Assembly: GCA_023313575.1 (NCBI GenBank)
Contig: JAJTTP010000015.1
Coordinates: 434,001-498,000 of the forward strand
DNA: 64,000 nucleotides
Reading direction: 5' to 3'
Source: Eutypella sp. D-1
Taxonomy: Eukaryota > Ascomycota > Sordariomycetes > Xylariales > Diatrypaceae
Part shown: positions 1 through 12,104 of the stretch, piece after piece
How positions within the stretch are numbered: position 1 is the first letter of the stretch
Layout: the number at the start of each line of letters is the position of its first letter
Made by a program: the position numbers and the translations under genes
Notes under the pieces: generated by a model
Database searches by the model: none
Told to the model about the DNA's origin: nothing
What the model saw: the letters and a program-made list of their open reading frames with translations, nothing else

Positions 1-2136
1 GCTATTGCTGTGAGAATAAACTGGATGCAATTAAAAGTAAACTACCTACTTGCCTACATAGTAGTTAGGTGGTAGGCAGTATGATCTCTATACCTACCGT
101 CTATGGACGATACCTACGCGTATCTGCATGTATGCATCTTGGTGGGGGTGCGCTGTAGTTTTGGAGGGTACAGGTACGTACCCTGTATATAAGTACCTAA
201 GTATATACGCCAATGCGTTTCCACTTTTCCAAGGTTCTTAGGTCTTCCACTCTCAGCAGCTCTAGGTAACTATGATAATGCACTTATGTATACTAATTTT
301 CTCACCCCTGAGGGGTCTGTCTATACTTAGACGCCCGCGCTTGTAGGTGTCTCTGTACAACCCTTTCACTTTTACATGGACGTCTGTCTGCTTTCGCTGC
401 CACCTACGTCCCTGGATGCCCACCTACCTTTTCTGTCTATTTTGATTTGATCTCTTTTTTGATTTCTCCCATTACGGCCTAAGTAGACACCGTGAAATGT
501 TTCCCCTCTATTCCAATATCAAGCAAGATCTCTCCGTAGGCGAGTTCTATATGGTAGTTATACAGCAAGTGCGTTATATCTACAGCTCTTTAGGTCGAAT
601 GGTTTTCAAGGATTGGGTGGGATCCTATGAATTATACAACTTTGTGCAATTTCACCGCGTGTAAACCCCCTGCCTACCTTCCACCTACATAGTAACTCGA
701 AGGACCCGGGTTGCCAGGACCAGGTCCACATCAAAGTCGCCGTTTACTATCTACGGATACAAGCTATGGGTAAATTTCTAAATTCATCTCCTACCTCCAT
801 CTATATTCTCTCTCCATGTCTATTCGAAAAATTAGACGCAGATGCGCAGATATTAGCTTTGGCGTTAGCTTCGCTTATTTCGGGTTGTTACTGATCCCTA
901 CACAGTAGGCCCATTCTATCCCGCAGCTGCGCGCCTGTTTCCAAGCTCATTTTGAGCCGGTATTATGACGTTCTTCCTAGACGATATTTGGAACAGGCCA
1001 GCCACCATTCCTTACATCAAAACAGTATCCATTTTAACCCCAAAAGGATACATTCCCATGTTGGCCGTATTGCAAGCGCAAAGCAAATAGTCTCATCATC
1101 ATATTGTCATGCGAGTAGTCGTGAAATCTGGCAAGTCACCTCTGCTTTGGTCTGTTTCGCGCGAACAAGTATGCTCGGGTAGAATCGAAAGACCAGTTTA
1201 CACGCCGTTGGCGCATTATACGCCCTGGTGTTAGTAGTATCTCCATGGAGACGACAGACGCATGAGACGCCAGGGACATATAGCTTGGCGTCCCATACCT
1301 TTCTCTCTCTGCCCTGCCGTAAAGAACAGGCCCAGCAGCCTTGTGCTCTGACAGCCCTCCTCCCGCACACTAGGCCCTGGCCTCTTCCTGGTCAGGTCGA
1401 ACCGAACGAAGGAGGATCAAGCATTCACTGGGGCGTGTTAGTGTACCCATCGAAAGGTACAGTACCAAGGTTCCAGTACCTAAAGCCTGCCCAGACCAAT
1501 TTTCACTCTACGTACCCCCTGTCCACCCTCTCCAGGCTTGTCCATGTACAATCTCTTACCCTGTCTCCCACCTAAACCCGTTCCGTCTCATTGGAGTGTA
1601 GAATCAGTACCCACGAACAAGATGGTTTGAGGGGTGCTCTTAGCCTCCCCACACCGTCTCGACCCGTGGTGTTCATCATGTTGCCGTACAGGGTACCCTG
1701 TACCCTACAGTATACGTGATATGGACCTCTCCGGCTCTGGGCGTACCATCATGGTGGTTGTATGTCGTACCCGTACCTAGTACACACACCTAGCCCTGGC
1801 CGTTGAAGTGGCCCACTCCACCCGAGTACAGCCCCTCGATGAATTTATAAACCTTCAATGTCCTCCCCTCCGGCCATGATTACTTGAGGCTGAGAACTCC
1901 CCAACACTCATCATCGTTACCCAGCACTGTACAACAAAGACATCACCCGAACTTTACACGACTAAGTCACAACCAACGACAGACCTTCTCTCAATCCAAT
2001 ATTTATATCGACTCAAGGCTGCTGCTCTTCCTGTTGCCTTAAACCACCATCGCTATCTCAGCTGAACAAGTCCGACATCAGACAGGTGTATGTGTGGCTC
2101 TCACCCTTAGAGATATCCCCGTCCTGTTATCCCTTC
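1..2136. other. Intergenic region and 5' leader of the C2H2-finger gene
   Basis: I see no credible gene here: the short open frames lack recognisable domains and good start contexts. The DNA is full of short TACCTA/GGTACC words. A perfect 18-bp palindrome, GTACAGGGTACCCTGTAC, lies at 1686-1703. From about 1900 the sequence turns C/T- and CA-rich, as in a fungal 5' leader running into the ATG at 2137. Confidence 0.6.
1686..1703. repeat. 18-bp perfect palindrome upstream of the C2H2 gene
   Basis: GTACAGGGTACCCTGTAC equals its own reverse complement. It lies about 430 bp before the ATG at 2137 and could be a dimeric regulator site. No function can be assigned from sequence alone. Confidence 0.5.
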
Positions 2137-3643
2137 ATGGATTTTTCTCGGCCGAGTCACTCGCATAAAGACTTCCGCTCACCCACGCCTAGGTCAAAAG
2201 CTATCACTACTACCATCTCATCATCAGAGGGTTTCTCAGATATCTCAGGCCATCTCGACTCGAACAGCGGACTTCACATTAATCAAAACCCACCCGACTC
2301 CTCCGGGAAGGTATTCGCCACCTCGTATATTGATCCGGCCCCGCCAAATTCTTCAATCCAGATATCAAGGGAAACCGTTCCGCAGCCAGGAGAGTACTAC
2401 CGACGCCAGCCTCAGGGTTTTTCATCACTGCGCGTGTCTTCGGAGCAGAACAACCTTCATCAGTATCCCCTCTTGCCATCAACAGAATCGACAATGAGGT
2501 ATGCCAGACTAAAAGCGAAATACGTCTCGAAATTCGGAAACTAATCTTCGACCTAGTGCCGTGGCCTTACCATATGACCCACGATTGGAAATGGGAGTCC
2601 CCCGCTCTTCCTACACTTGGCATGGTATGTAGGAAGCCTTTTAATCGTAGGGTATATTTCATGTATTAACATTCACAGGTCTTGACAACGGCTCCGAGCT
2701 GCTCGGTCACGATCTTTCATCTGTCGGCCCTGGTTCTGATGCCAGCCTGACTCCTCCAATTGGCTCTAGGTCCATCACCTCCAGCCCACCTCGCGGAGTG
2801 TTAACGACGGAGCAACGGGAACTGAAGCGTCAGCGAGACCAAGTGAGAAGGGACTCTAAGTCTTCGGTCCGCGCTCGCCGTACCATGAGCAGCACAGGCT
2901 ACCCTGCCTCATCCCCATCACCGCCTGTTTCGATGTCGGAGTTCAGCGCTGCTTCTCCCATGCCCGTATATACGACGGCACCCTCCCAAATTTCGCTATT
3001 AGCGGAGCCAGTTACTAGTGTAGGCGGCCAGCAGTATATTCCTGCATTCGCCACGTCGCCCCCTCTCTCCGACCACGGACCGTCTCCCATGTTTTCACCC
3101 CACCACTACCCACCAATGTAAGACTCCAGGATGTACATAAATGTCTTCTTCCAAGCGCTAACTGATTTTGTCGAAGGCCTCACCACGATTACATGCATAT
3201 GAGCTACTCCCCCGGATTTACGCCTCCCCCCTCCGCCCCGGGAATGTCGCCGCATTATGGAAGCCGGGCTCCTCCCATGACCGAACACGGAATGATGTAC
3301 TCGATTCCGCCAGTTTTGTCATCCGGCGGTGGTGTACCGCAGGAGGCGAACCATGTTAGAGTTGTTCAGACCCGGCCGAAGCCTCAATGCTGGGAGCATG
3401 GATGCAATGGCCGCCAGTTCTCGACGTTCAGCAATCTTCTACGGCACCAAAGGGAGAAGTCTGGCCAGGCGGCGAAAGCCACATGTCCCAACTGCGGCGC
3501 AGAATTTACACGAACGACTGTACGTGGATTGCTAAATAAAGGCTCTATAAAATTCAATGCTAACTATATTACAGGCTCGTAACGGTCACATGCTCCACGA
3601 TAAGTGCAAACAGCGACGAAACTCCTCGAACTCATCATCATAA
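2137..3643 (+). CDS. C2H2-type zinc-finger protein, putative transcription factor (426 aa)
   Basis: Five exons: 2137-2498, 2557-2624, 2679-3117, 3177-3519 and 3575-3643. All junctions are GT-AG and all phases agree. The protein is a putative nuclear DNA-binding regulator. Its N-terminal two thirds are Ser/Pro-rich and look disordered. A basic stretch ([14 protein letters not shown], about residues 185-200) resembles a bZIP basic region, but no leucine zipper follows. The C-terminus carries two zinc-binding motifs: C361-x4-C366-x13-H380, and C393-x2-C396-x12-H409 followed by H412 and C415. The first lacks an obvious second histidine, so the fold is atypical. I chose the ATG at 2137 because the frame upstream opens only with a GTG. 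The architecture matches a conserved filamentous-ascomycete protein of unknown target. Exon 2 (68 bp) is the least certain part of the model. Confidence 0.85.
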
Positions 3644-6600
3644 CCAACCTATAAATTCGATTACCACTCCGTTAGACATCCAGGTTCACACGGCTGTAAG
3701 ATTTAGTTATGGGGTAAAAGGCTGGGTTTTGATTATGGTTGGAGCTACGGCTTGGGTGGGCATCCACTTTGTGTTTCGCCGGCAGGAAAAGGTCTTGTAG
3801 GGATATGGGCTGCTTGGGAGTTTAATCGACTTGGGGCTCGATGGTATATATGGGATCAATGACTTTACGGACGCGAGAAGTGTACGGTATGTATGGGAGG
3901 GCATGGCGTGCAAGAGTTTATACCCCCTTTTTGAGGAGACAACTGTCTCACTTATCTTTCCTGTACTATATTTGGTAAACGAGATTATATTGGCGGTAAA
4001 TATCGTTCCCTTCCACAACATTCACTTTCTTCATATGATATTTTCATTTGTAGTTTTACGGACTACGTACAGTTCCTGTAAGCAGCGCAGGGGCCTTGAG
4101 GCGCTGCTGCCAGCTGCGACATAAGCCCCGTGAGGTATTAGACTATCAGTGACGTATTTTAACACTTGATCTGCTCGGCATCACAGCCCCGATAAACTAC
4201 CTAAGTACTCTACTCGCCTCTTGGTAGGCAGCCGGGGTCGGGTCAGAAAGAGCAGAAAGGATAAGCGGGTTTACTTGGTGGTTGGGCTCGATTGGTCAAA
4301 TGCATGAAACTTATCACTGAACTTCCCAATCGGGAAATCGAGAAGGTCAACCCTGCAGGGTCTACCAGCAGCCACATGATAGCCCCGAGTCCCTGTCACC
4401 ATCTATCCCGCTCGTTTCGTTGGGATGGAAGCTTTCCCTCCCAAATCTGCATATGTCACCGTGGTCACACTAGATCTGGATCCTTCCTCGTTATACGTCC
4501 AGTTCCATCGATCTCGGACGAATCCGCCGAGACCACTTCGTAAAAAACAAAAGGGAGTGAGATAATTTGACAGTAATCGAGCGCGGAATTGAAAAACACA
4601 CTGAAAGACGAAGGGATAGCATAGTCAGATGCATTGCATTAATATGGTCGACCACCAAAGAAACCTAATCTGTCCTTCCAGTCTTCTTAATGAATTGTCA
4701 CCTGTTTATCTGCTAGGTATCTCGCCATCATCCCTGGGCGCTGCCGTATTCCCACCCCTTGTTACTCTTTCCCATGCATGCATATCTACCTATCCTATCT
4801 GGTCTATATTTCTCCTGACGGTCTATGCAATCATTTGCTTCCCCCAACCCGCCACCCTGCCACCGGATCTTGGCTGTTCCTAGAACCAGCATTCGGCCGA
4901 ATATGGTAGCCTTTCCAGATGCCTGTTGTCGAAAAGACTACCTACGTAGTTACACAAATGCATTGCGATTGCTCATAATTACCTAGTTGGGCACTTGCTT
5001 ATCATATTATTGCCACCTACTACATCTCGCTCTTAGTCTATACGAAGCGACTTATAGGTCAGCGCATTGTGACTCTTCTAACTGTTCTAACTGGACCAGA
5101 CCAGGGTTTATCGGGAGGGGTTCATCGGTTCCGTCCTACGGGTTGCCTTTTGCTAGAAGCGTGCTTGGAACCTGCAGAGTGTAGAACCCGGAGTGCAACT
5201 GGTTGGCTAACCCGCTCTCTCCATAGGGAAAGGATATGACGCCGCCTTTACATGTTTCATCTGCGATGCTACGCTACGACACCTTGCCCTGGTCGCCTCG
5301 TGGGCGGGCATATAACAACAGTAGCTAAGAGGGGTTCCCACCAAGCAACGCCTGCCGGTTATGCAATGCATAGTGCCTGTCTGAGTCCCTCCACATTCTT
5401 CTTTTTTCCCGTGTTCCTTCCCCCCGTTCCATTCCTTCTTCTTTTTCCATTCAGCGCGTGCTACATCCACGTGCTCGTTAGGAGGGGAACATGTGGACGG
5501 GGACCTGGATAGACGTTGAGAGGGCCAGGGGTATGACATCAATCCATCCCCTTGTATGCGACTGATATCCCATGAATCATGAAGGTAAACCCCTTCGCTA
5601 GAACCCCTACCACTTCCTAACACCTAAACATTGCGGCCTCGCATCATTTCGCTTGTCGGGATCTTAAAAGCCAAGCCTTGGAAGTTCCAGTCGCTTAGGG
5701 CGGCCAGGGCACCCGGTTATAGCTATACTTCACAGGCGAACAGGTACGAAAAGGAATCCACGGCTTGCCACGGAACGGCGCGGGGGGAATTGCGCGCAGG
5801 CTTATAGAGTAAAAGTATGAATGACGCGCAGATGATCAGCTGGTCTTGGCTAGCCTGTGATTTTACATCATTTCCTGTCACTGCCTGATTCTTTTATGAG
5901 AATGCATTCCGCGGTTTTGTTTCAAATATCATGGCATTTGCGTTGCCTGCCACCGCCACAACCGTCGCGCCTTACCCCCTCCCCGGCCCACCGCTGCCGC
6001 TAACTCTCTCCCCGAACTTGAACCTGGTCTTCAAATGTGCAGCTTTCGCTTCGCGCGTTTCCTGAAATAGTAGCGAGCAGGGTGACGCCCAGGCAGCATT
6101 CGTGAGGAGGTAGGTAACAGAGAGATGGAGGGTGTTTTCAGTAACAGTGATACGATAGGGTTGTAGTAGTAACTACATGATCAACCTAGCCGGGTGAGTG
6201 ATCCCATATCTTCCTCTCTTTTCTGTTTCTTCATACGATTCACACTCGACGGGGTAATGTTTTTGTTTTGTTTCGTTCGGCACCGACTGTCTTGGTAAAC
6301 CCGATCATTATAGGAAGATGGCGATCTTGTCAACCTCGTCGTGCAGCACAATTGGCGTTTCTCAGCGTTGTCGGGTTGGTATGATAGGTGCATTGGCGGG
6401 CTCTCTCGCTGCGACATTACCCACCCTCTGTCACCACCACCACTACCGCTGTTACTCACAGCAGCCCAGGTACCACTGCATGCGGGAGGGCGAGCGAAGT
6501 AACCCCAGCTGGGGAAACGGGGCGGGGGTTGCGCGCGCGCACCTTTGGACTGTGCCGCACACACGCACGGGAGAATACCTCAGCTGGGGTTGGGGGCGTT

Positions 6601-9600
6601 GCATTTGTTGGAAAGTGCCACCATTTTCCTCCCCACTTCGCGGAGACTCAATGCATAACGACTATAAAAGCATTGATGCTCTTTACCGGCGAGGCGGGAA
6701 GTTCCAGAACACATACAACATCCATCAACTTGTGTTGCAACCAAAACCCCCCGCGTACAACCTCATGATCTCACGAGTGGGGGAGGCTTTCCTAGGGTAA
6801 GGGGAAACCATGGGAGGGGAGGGGGTAGGAGAGATCGCACATTCCCAGCTTCCAAAAGGGCAGACCTAACCAACCGAAACGATAGACGGCGGTAACGAGC
6901 AAGCGAATCAGACGTGAGAATGATTCGAAATAATTGGACTAGCCAACGGGCCGCACAGCCCGCGATCCTAACGGGTAAGCCTTTATAGCCACGTGCTTCT
7001 TCGGAGGGGTGGAGGCGGACAGGGGAGTCGCCTCCGCGGCATGGGTAAGCAGCGCGCAGTAAACAAATCACTGGCACCGGTGCGTATGAGTGAGTATAAC
7101 TATGACTGGTATACTCAAGGCGCGATCGTAGGGAACATGCTTCATATGCATGGTTGTTATAACTGCCTAGTGCATAAGCGCCAGGCGAGCTTCGCGACAT
7201 GTGAGAAGGGGTTCGGCCGCGTCTACCGCTATTCTAACGATAGACTAACAAAATTGGGTGACATTCACAAGAAAATAGTAGTTGGGGTGAAGATCGTTAA
7301 ACTTGAAACAATCTTTTCATAGCTCTTGGGACAGTCATCTAATGATGGCATGAATTAGGTCGATGCCATTCCAATTCCCCTACATATTAAAGGCATAGAG
7401 TGTTGCACTCTTGTAGATAATCCGAGAAGGAAAAGATAGATAAGGCGTTTTCGAGGCCCACGTCGGATGCAAGGGGCAAGTTCCCCGAGACGCGTCGCCG
7501 TCCCTTCGGGTTGCGGCTACGGTTGCACTCGCAGGTGGAGTTGTAGTTGTAGTTTCGGTAGGTTCCTTCTTTGAGTATATAGGCTTATCAACCTACCTGT
7601 CCATTCTGGTCAATCCGGAGATATACCCTCCAGTCTCGGTCCCGATAAACTGGAAACCCAAGCGCGTAGCTGACCGGTCGCAGCCAGGGCCCGTCCCGCA
7701 CCCCTTGCCGGCATATACCTAAGCGGCCGGTTGACACCGCGTTTCCGATGCCGATTGCATGACTAGACTGGGAGATCCATAGATAAACTGCGCCAGTTGC
7801 ACAATCTGACGAAAAATATCGCTCTCTGCCTACGTGGCGAAGAGTCTACAGATACATTTCAAAGGAGGACTTGGTAGAGTGGAGTTCCGTCAGGAGGTGG
7901 GTAGCGATCAGACGCCCATGTCCTTTGCTATCAATGCTATAATGCAGAGTACAAGATGGTATAGGATGGAGAGAAGTGGAAAGGGGGGAGGGGGGTGTCG
8001 TGAGCACTACCCAGTTTATGGAGACATCGCGTCGCATTCTTCGTTAACCGCCGTGTTCTATTGCATTGATAATGACAACCTCTAGGTCACACACACTCAC
8101 ATTCTCTCCACCATTTACAAGCGCATTAGATCATGTAGGACGTGTACATAGACCTCTCTATTTCCCAGGCCGCCTCCACCTACCGGGCTCTCCAACAACC
8201 CCCGCTCTCGTCAGCATCAGGTTTACGGTACATCGTCTCACCCGAACAGGTATGCTGTGCATGGGGATTTCCGACAAGTACGTAAGTAGTCTGATAGTTG
8301 GTTCTTACTGCCAACGCGCACATCAAATAGAGAAGCCCATTTATCACGGCATCTACCGGCCACGCGCCTGTGCTGCACTGCACTTGCGCCTGACTGTGAG
8401 AGATACCACCGCCGCCCCGGGCTTGTGTCACAATGCACGGATCATCACATGAGACCTTGGCGGCTGGGGGCTGTAGAGAGAAAATGACAGCAAGAAAGAA
8501 AGAAAGAACGCGCGGTCGGGGTGAATGTAGTTCTCACCACATGCATATTGATGACTGGCGCATACCTATTTCCTTGTCGCACACGAATACATGCACACTT
8601 ACCAGGAGGCTAGATATGATAGTGAGTATGTGTTTCGGTAGGTACACCGCCCATATTGTTAGCATATTCTGTGGGCTCTGGTGAAGCGTGCTGTTTGAAG
8701 AGGCGGGATTTGCCTCATACACAACAACTCCCCCTTTCCAGCCCTCTCCCTTTCGCTTTTTTTCAAGACCTCTTTTATCACTGATTGCACCAGAGGCCTT
8801 TAATGCCTATTGGTTACTACTCTGCCGCCCCATCTCTAGTGAGCAAGGCACGCACCTACACGTAACGAGATGTATTCGGGGAATATCGATTGCTTACATC
8901 ACCTCGCTGACCTACCGACCGGTAGTTCACGCATATACTCTCTAACTTTCTATAGCGGAGAGGTATGCCTCGCATAGCCACTTCACGAGGATATCCAGAA
9001 AGGGGAATATACCTCGAGGCTGCTGCCAGTTACCGGGGTATGCATAGCTATGAGACCGAATCATCTCGAAACTAAGTTGTCACCGTCATCGCATTTTCAT
9101 ATATGCCTTTCGCGAAGGGGCGGCACACTGGAGATAAGCTTCGTCAAAACCCGTCCAGGTAGAGGTACTTCATCTAGGACCTTTCCAAGTAGCCCATCAG
9201 CAAGGCCGATCCGAGACAGCATCGGGGAAGATCCGATCTCTAGAGATGATGATGACTTAGTGGCCTTCGAAACCTAGGGAGGAGATAAATCGCGAGCAAG
9301 TACTCGGACTTCTTCCTCAGCCTCGCTGTGGATCAATAGGCTAAACGGGCACTGTCGGTAGATTACCGGTAGTTGAGTCAGATGGCACTCGCAGATAAGA
9401 CAGCGCTGTATTCTAGATGGGTGGACTAGGTAACCGGCCCGAAGTACTTCGCATGAGACAAAACTCTCCAGGTTCGTGCGAGTCGAGATCAGAGCATGCC
9501 TACGTCAAGAAAGGTGGTACACACTTGGACCTTAGATTCTAAGGTTTTAGACCTTCACATAGTATGTGACGCTTACGTCTCCCCGTAGCTCTATATCGCA

Positions 9601-12104
9601 TAGAAGGGATTCCGAGTGCGACTGTACGTGTGCATGGCCGCGTTAATAAGAGTGACCTCCGTAGTTAGACGGAGGGTATTGCAATGGCTTGGCTTCATCG
9701 CGAAAGCCTAGGCTCATGACTGCCAGACTACGTCATATTACTCGTCCAGTCACTCCATTGGCTCGATATCGAACGGTGGCACAATAATTAATAAACACAG
9801 ACGGATACGCTGGTGGCGGGTTAACGACAATGTCACGAGACGAGCTTCGATAACACGGCTGGTATGGTCATCGTGTACATGTCTTTCCTAGATTGGACCA
9901 ATAGGCATTAAATACCTAGGTATTGGATGTTTATGCTGAACATGTATAGAGACACCACGGCCCCCGGAACATCTCACAACTATGGAGAGACCAGTAACTC
10001 CGCTCCCGGAGACGCAAATAGCCCGAATGGCCTCAGGGCTACACTTGCTTGTCTCGCTATACCCGCCGCTGTCGGAGAGATACCTGTAAGATAGTGATAG
10101 GTAGAGATTCTCGATTATCTTGTTCTCGTATTCTAAAGTCAAGGAAATTGGTGGTAGCTGCTCCGCCGCAGACGTCTGAAGAGACAATCCCATCATAGAG
10201 TCTGCGAAGTCTCTCATAAGTCTCTAACTGTGGTAATTAGCAATGCCTACAGAGTATGCCTCTAGCAGGTAGTACAAGCTAGTTACTAGGTTTAACAATG
10301 CGCCATGCAGCGCAACAGTGCGAGGTCGGCGATCACGTCCCACCATGTAGGCCAGGAAATCCTTGTAGACCTTGTACCCTTTGTCACTCCGCCCCCAACC
10401 GAATACATCGATTTTCGCTGGCCCTGAGACCAAGGTGGAAAAGTCCCATTTGGCCTATGCATATATGTGTCAGCCCTAAATCGTGGTGGCTCTCCCGCGG
10501 CCCCGCCAGTTTCGAGGACCCTGGGTGTCTCTGTGGTCCACAAGATATGGAGCGGACATAGCCAGATGAGCTAAAGGAACCACGGCCCCCGGTCCCCGTC
10601 CCCAACTCTGGCTTGGGGCAGCGTGACGACACCACCTAGAACAACGATCTAACTGAAGGCCGCAGAGCATACCGTTCATACTTATCTCGAGGCTCTCTAA
10701 GAATGACGAGGCTCACGATGAGTGAGTCAGCCTGTCAGGGCCAGGGGAGGCTTACTACATAAGTGCGATGTTGCTTTGGGTGTTGCGCTCTAGCGTACTG
10801 TACAGCGTGTTGAGTAATTAAGACCACATGGCAAAAGGCGGGTCCGAGACACAGGATATATTGCGATTTGTTGGTTTTGAAGCCGTAATCAGCCGGGTGG
10901 ACCAGGCTCTGCTGTTCATGGCTCTGTGTAACACGCACATACCCCATCCCCTGCTCGGCCTCATTCAATTTCACTCGCTCTCACTCGTAGCGAAAGTACT
11001 GGGGACAGTGGGGATGTCAGCAGCCACCTGTTGGCTTTCTCTGAACGGTTATACGAAGGTTCCACTGAGCTGGCTTAAACAAGCTTAACTAATATGTGTA
11101 ATATACGGCAGGACCTGGTGTAACAACCTTGGAAGTTGATTGCATGTCACACACCGTATATCGCACATATGAGTGAGACGATCGTTGCAATACTGCTACT
11201 GTCGCCGCTGCTTTGCCTGACCGTCGGCTCAATTGCGCACAGCCTATGCAATTGGGCTGAAAGGCCTAAGAAATGTGAGATGTACAGTTGCAAGTAGCGG
11301 AACGGCCAGTCCTAACAGATCCAAGGCTGGTCTCCTGCATCTACGCTCATGCCCGCCTTTTTGTTAGTGGTAAGGTCCCGATCAATCAGCAGAGTCCGTC
11401 TCCGCTCTAGTGTATGCACTTATCGTCTAACGGAAAGACCCTGGTTATTCTGGAACTTCTGTTAGGTCGTACAGCATTATCGCAGGCATGCAGACATGCA
11501 GATAAGATACTACTAAAGGCAAGGAAAGTAGAAAGGGAGAGGGTGAATGACAGAAAACTTAGGATGTGTACCTAGAAGGTAATTCAGAACAGTATGTACT
11601 ACAAGTAGTAAGGGGTAGGGGGGCAAGGTGGGGTGTGAGCAAGTGCGCTTGACCCGCTTATTAATAAGCGCGATAATAGCCGCGATAAGCGCAGAGGAGT
11701 ACCCTTGCATGGAGATTAAATTAGCCACACAACCTACCCGCGTATCGCCTACCCAGCCACACACCCCCCAGTTACTTAATTTAGGTACCTGAGTACCTAC
11801 CATATGTAGGTACTGCGTAGAGCTGAAGTTGACATTTTGAAATCCAACCAATAACACTTGACCCCGAAATAACATCATGGTCTTCGGGGCCGAACAAACA
11901 ACACCAAACAACATAACAACAGACTGCAATAACAGGGCTTGTTTCCCGAAATATCCCAAATCTCAGTATCATCCATCATACTGTTTCAGACGCCGAAGAT
12001 AATGCTGCGGAGGGCAAATGGTACTGGTACATGATAACCTTGCGTCAGCCAAAACGTTCAAGGCTCTCAAAATAAGTCATTGAGCTCGGTCTGTACCGGT
12101 TAAG
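3644..12104. other. Long gene-poor interval (8.5 kb)
   Basis: I can support no gene here. The longest open frames (about 100-160 codons, for example 5207-5623 on minus and 6318-6800 on plus) overlap one another on both strands. They show no domain, no exon chain and no low-complexity pattern like that of the real genes nearby. Base composition is mixed rather than strongly AT-rich, so there is no clear sign of heavy RIP. The last few hundred bases should hold the APC2 promoter. Confidence 0.5.

Noticed and set aside
2086..2544. Reading exon 1 of the C2H2 gene as a stand-alone 152-codon ORF
   Set aside because: It opens with GTG, and a good donor at 2499 links it to the downstream exons in phase.
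5207..5623. Open frame of 138 codons on minus
   Set aside because: Overlaps an open plus frame, has no domain or exon partners, and composition follows simple C/T and GA runs.
6318..7200. Cluster of overlapping frames on both strands
   Set aside because: Frames overlap in three phases, none with a recognisable motif; typical of GC-balanced non-coding DNA.
11513..11959. Hydrophobic 148-codon minus frame upstream of APC2
   Set aside because: Hydrophobicity comes from T-rich promoter DNA; no conserved pattern and no good start context.
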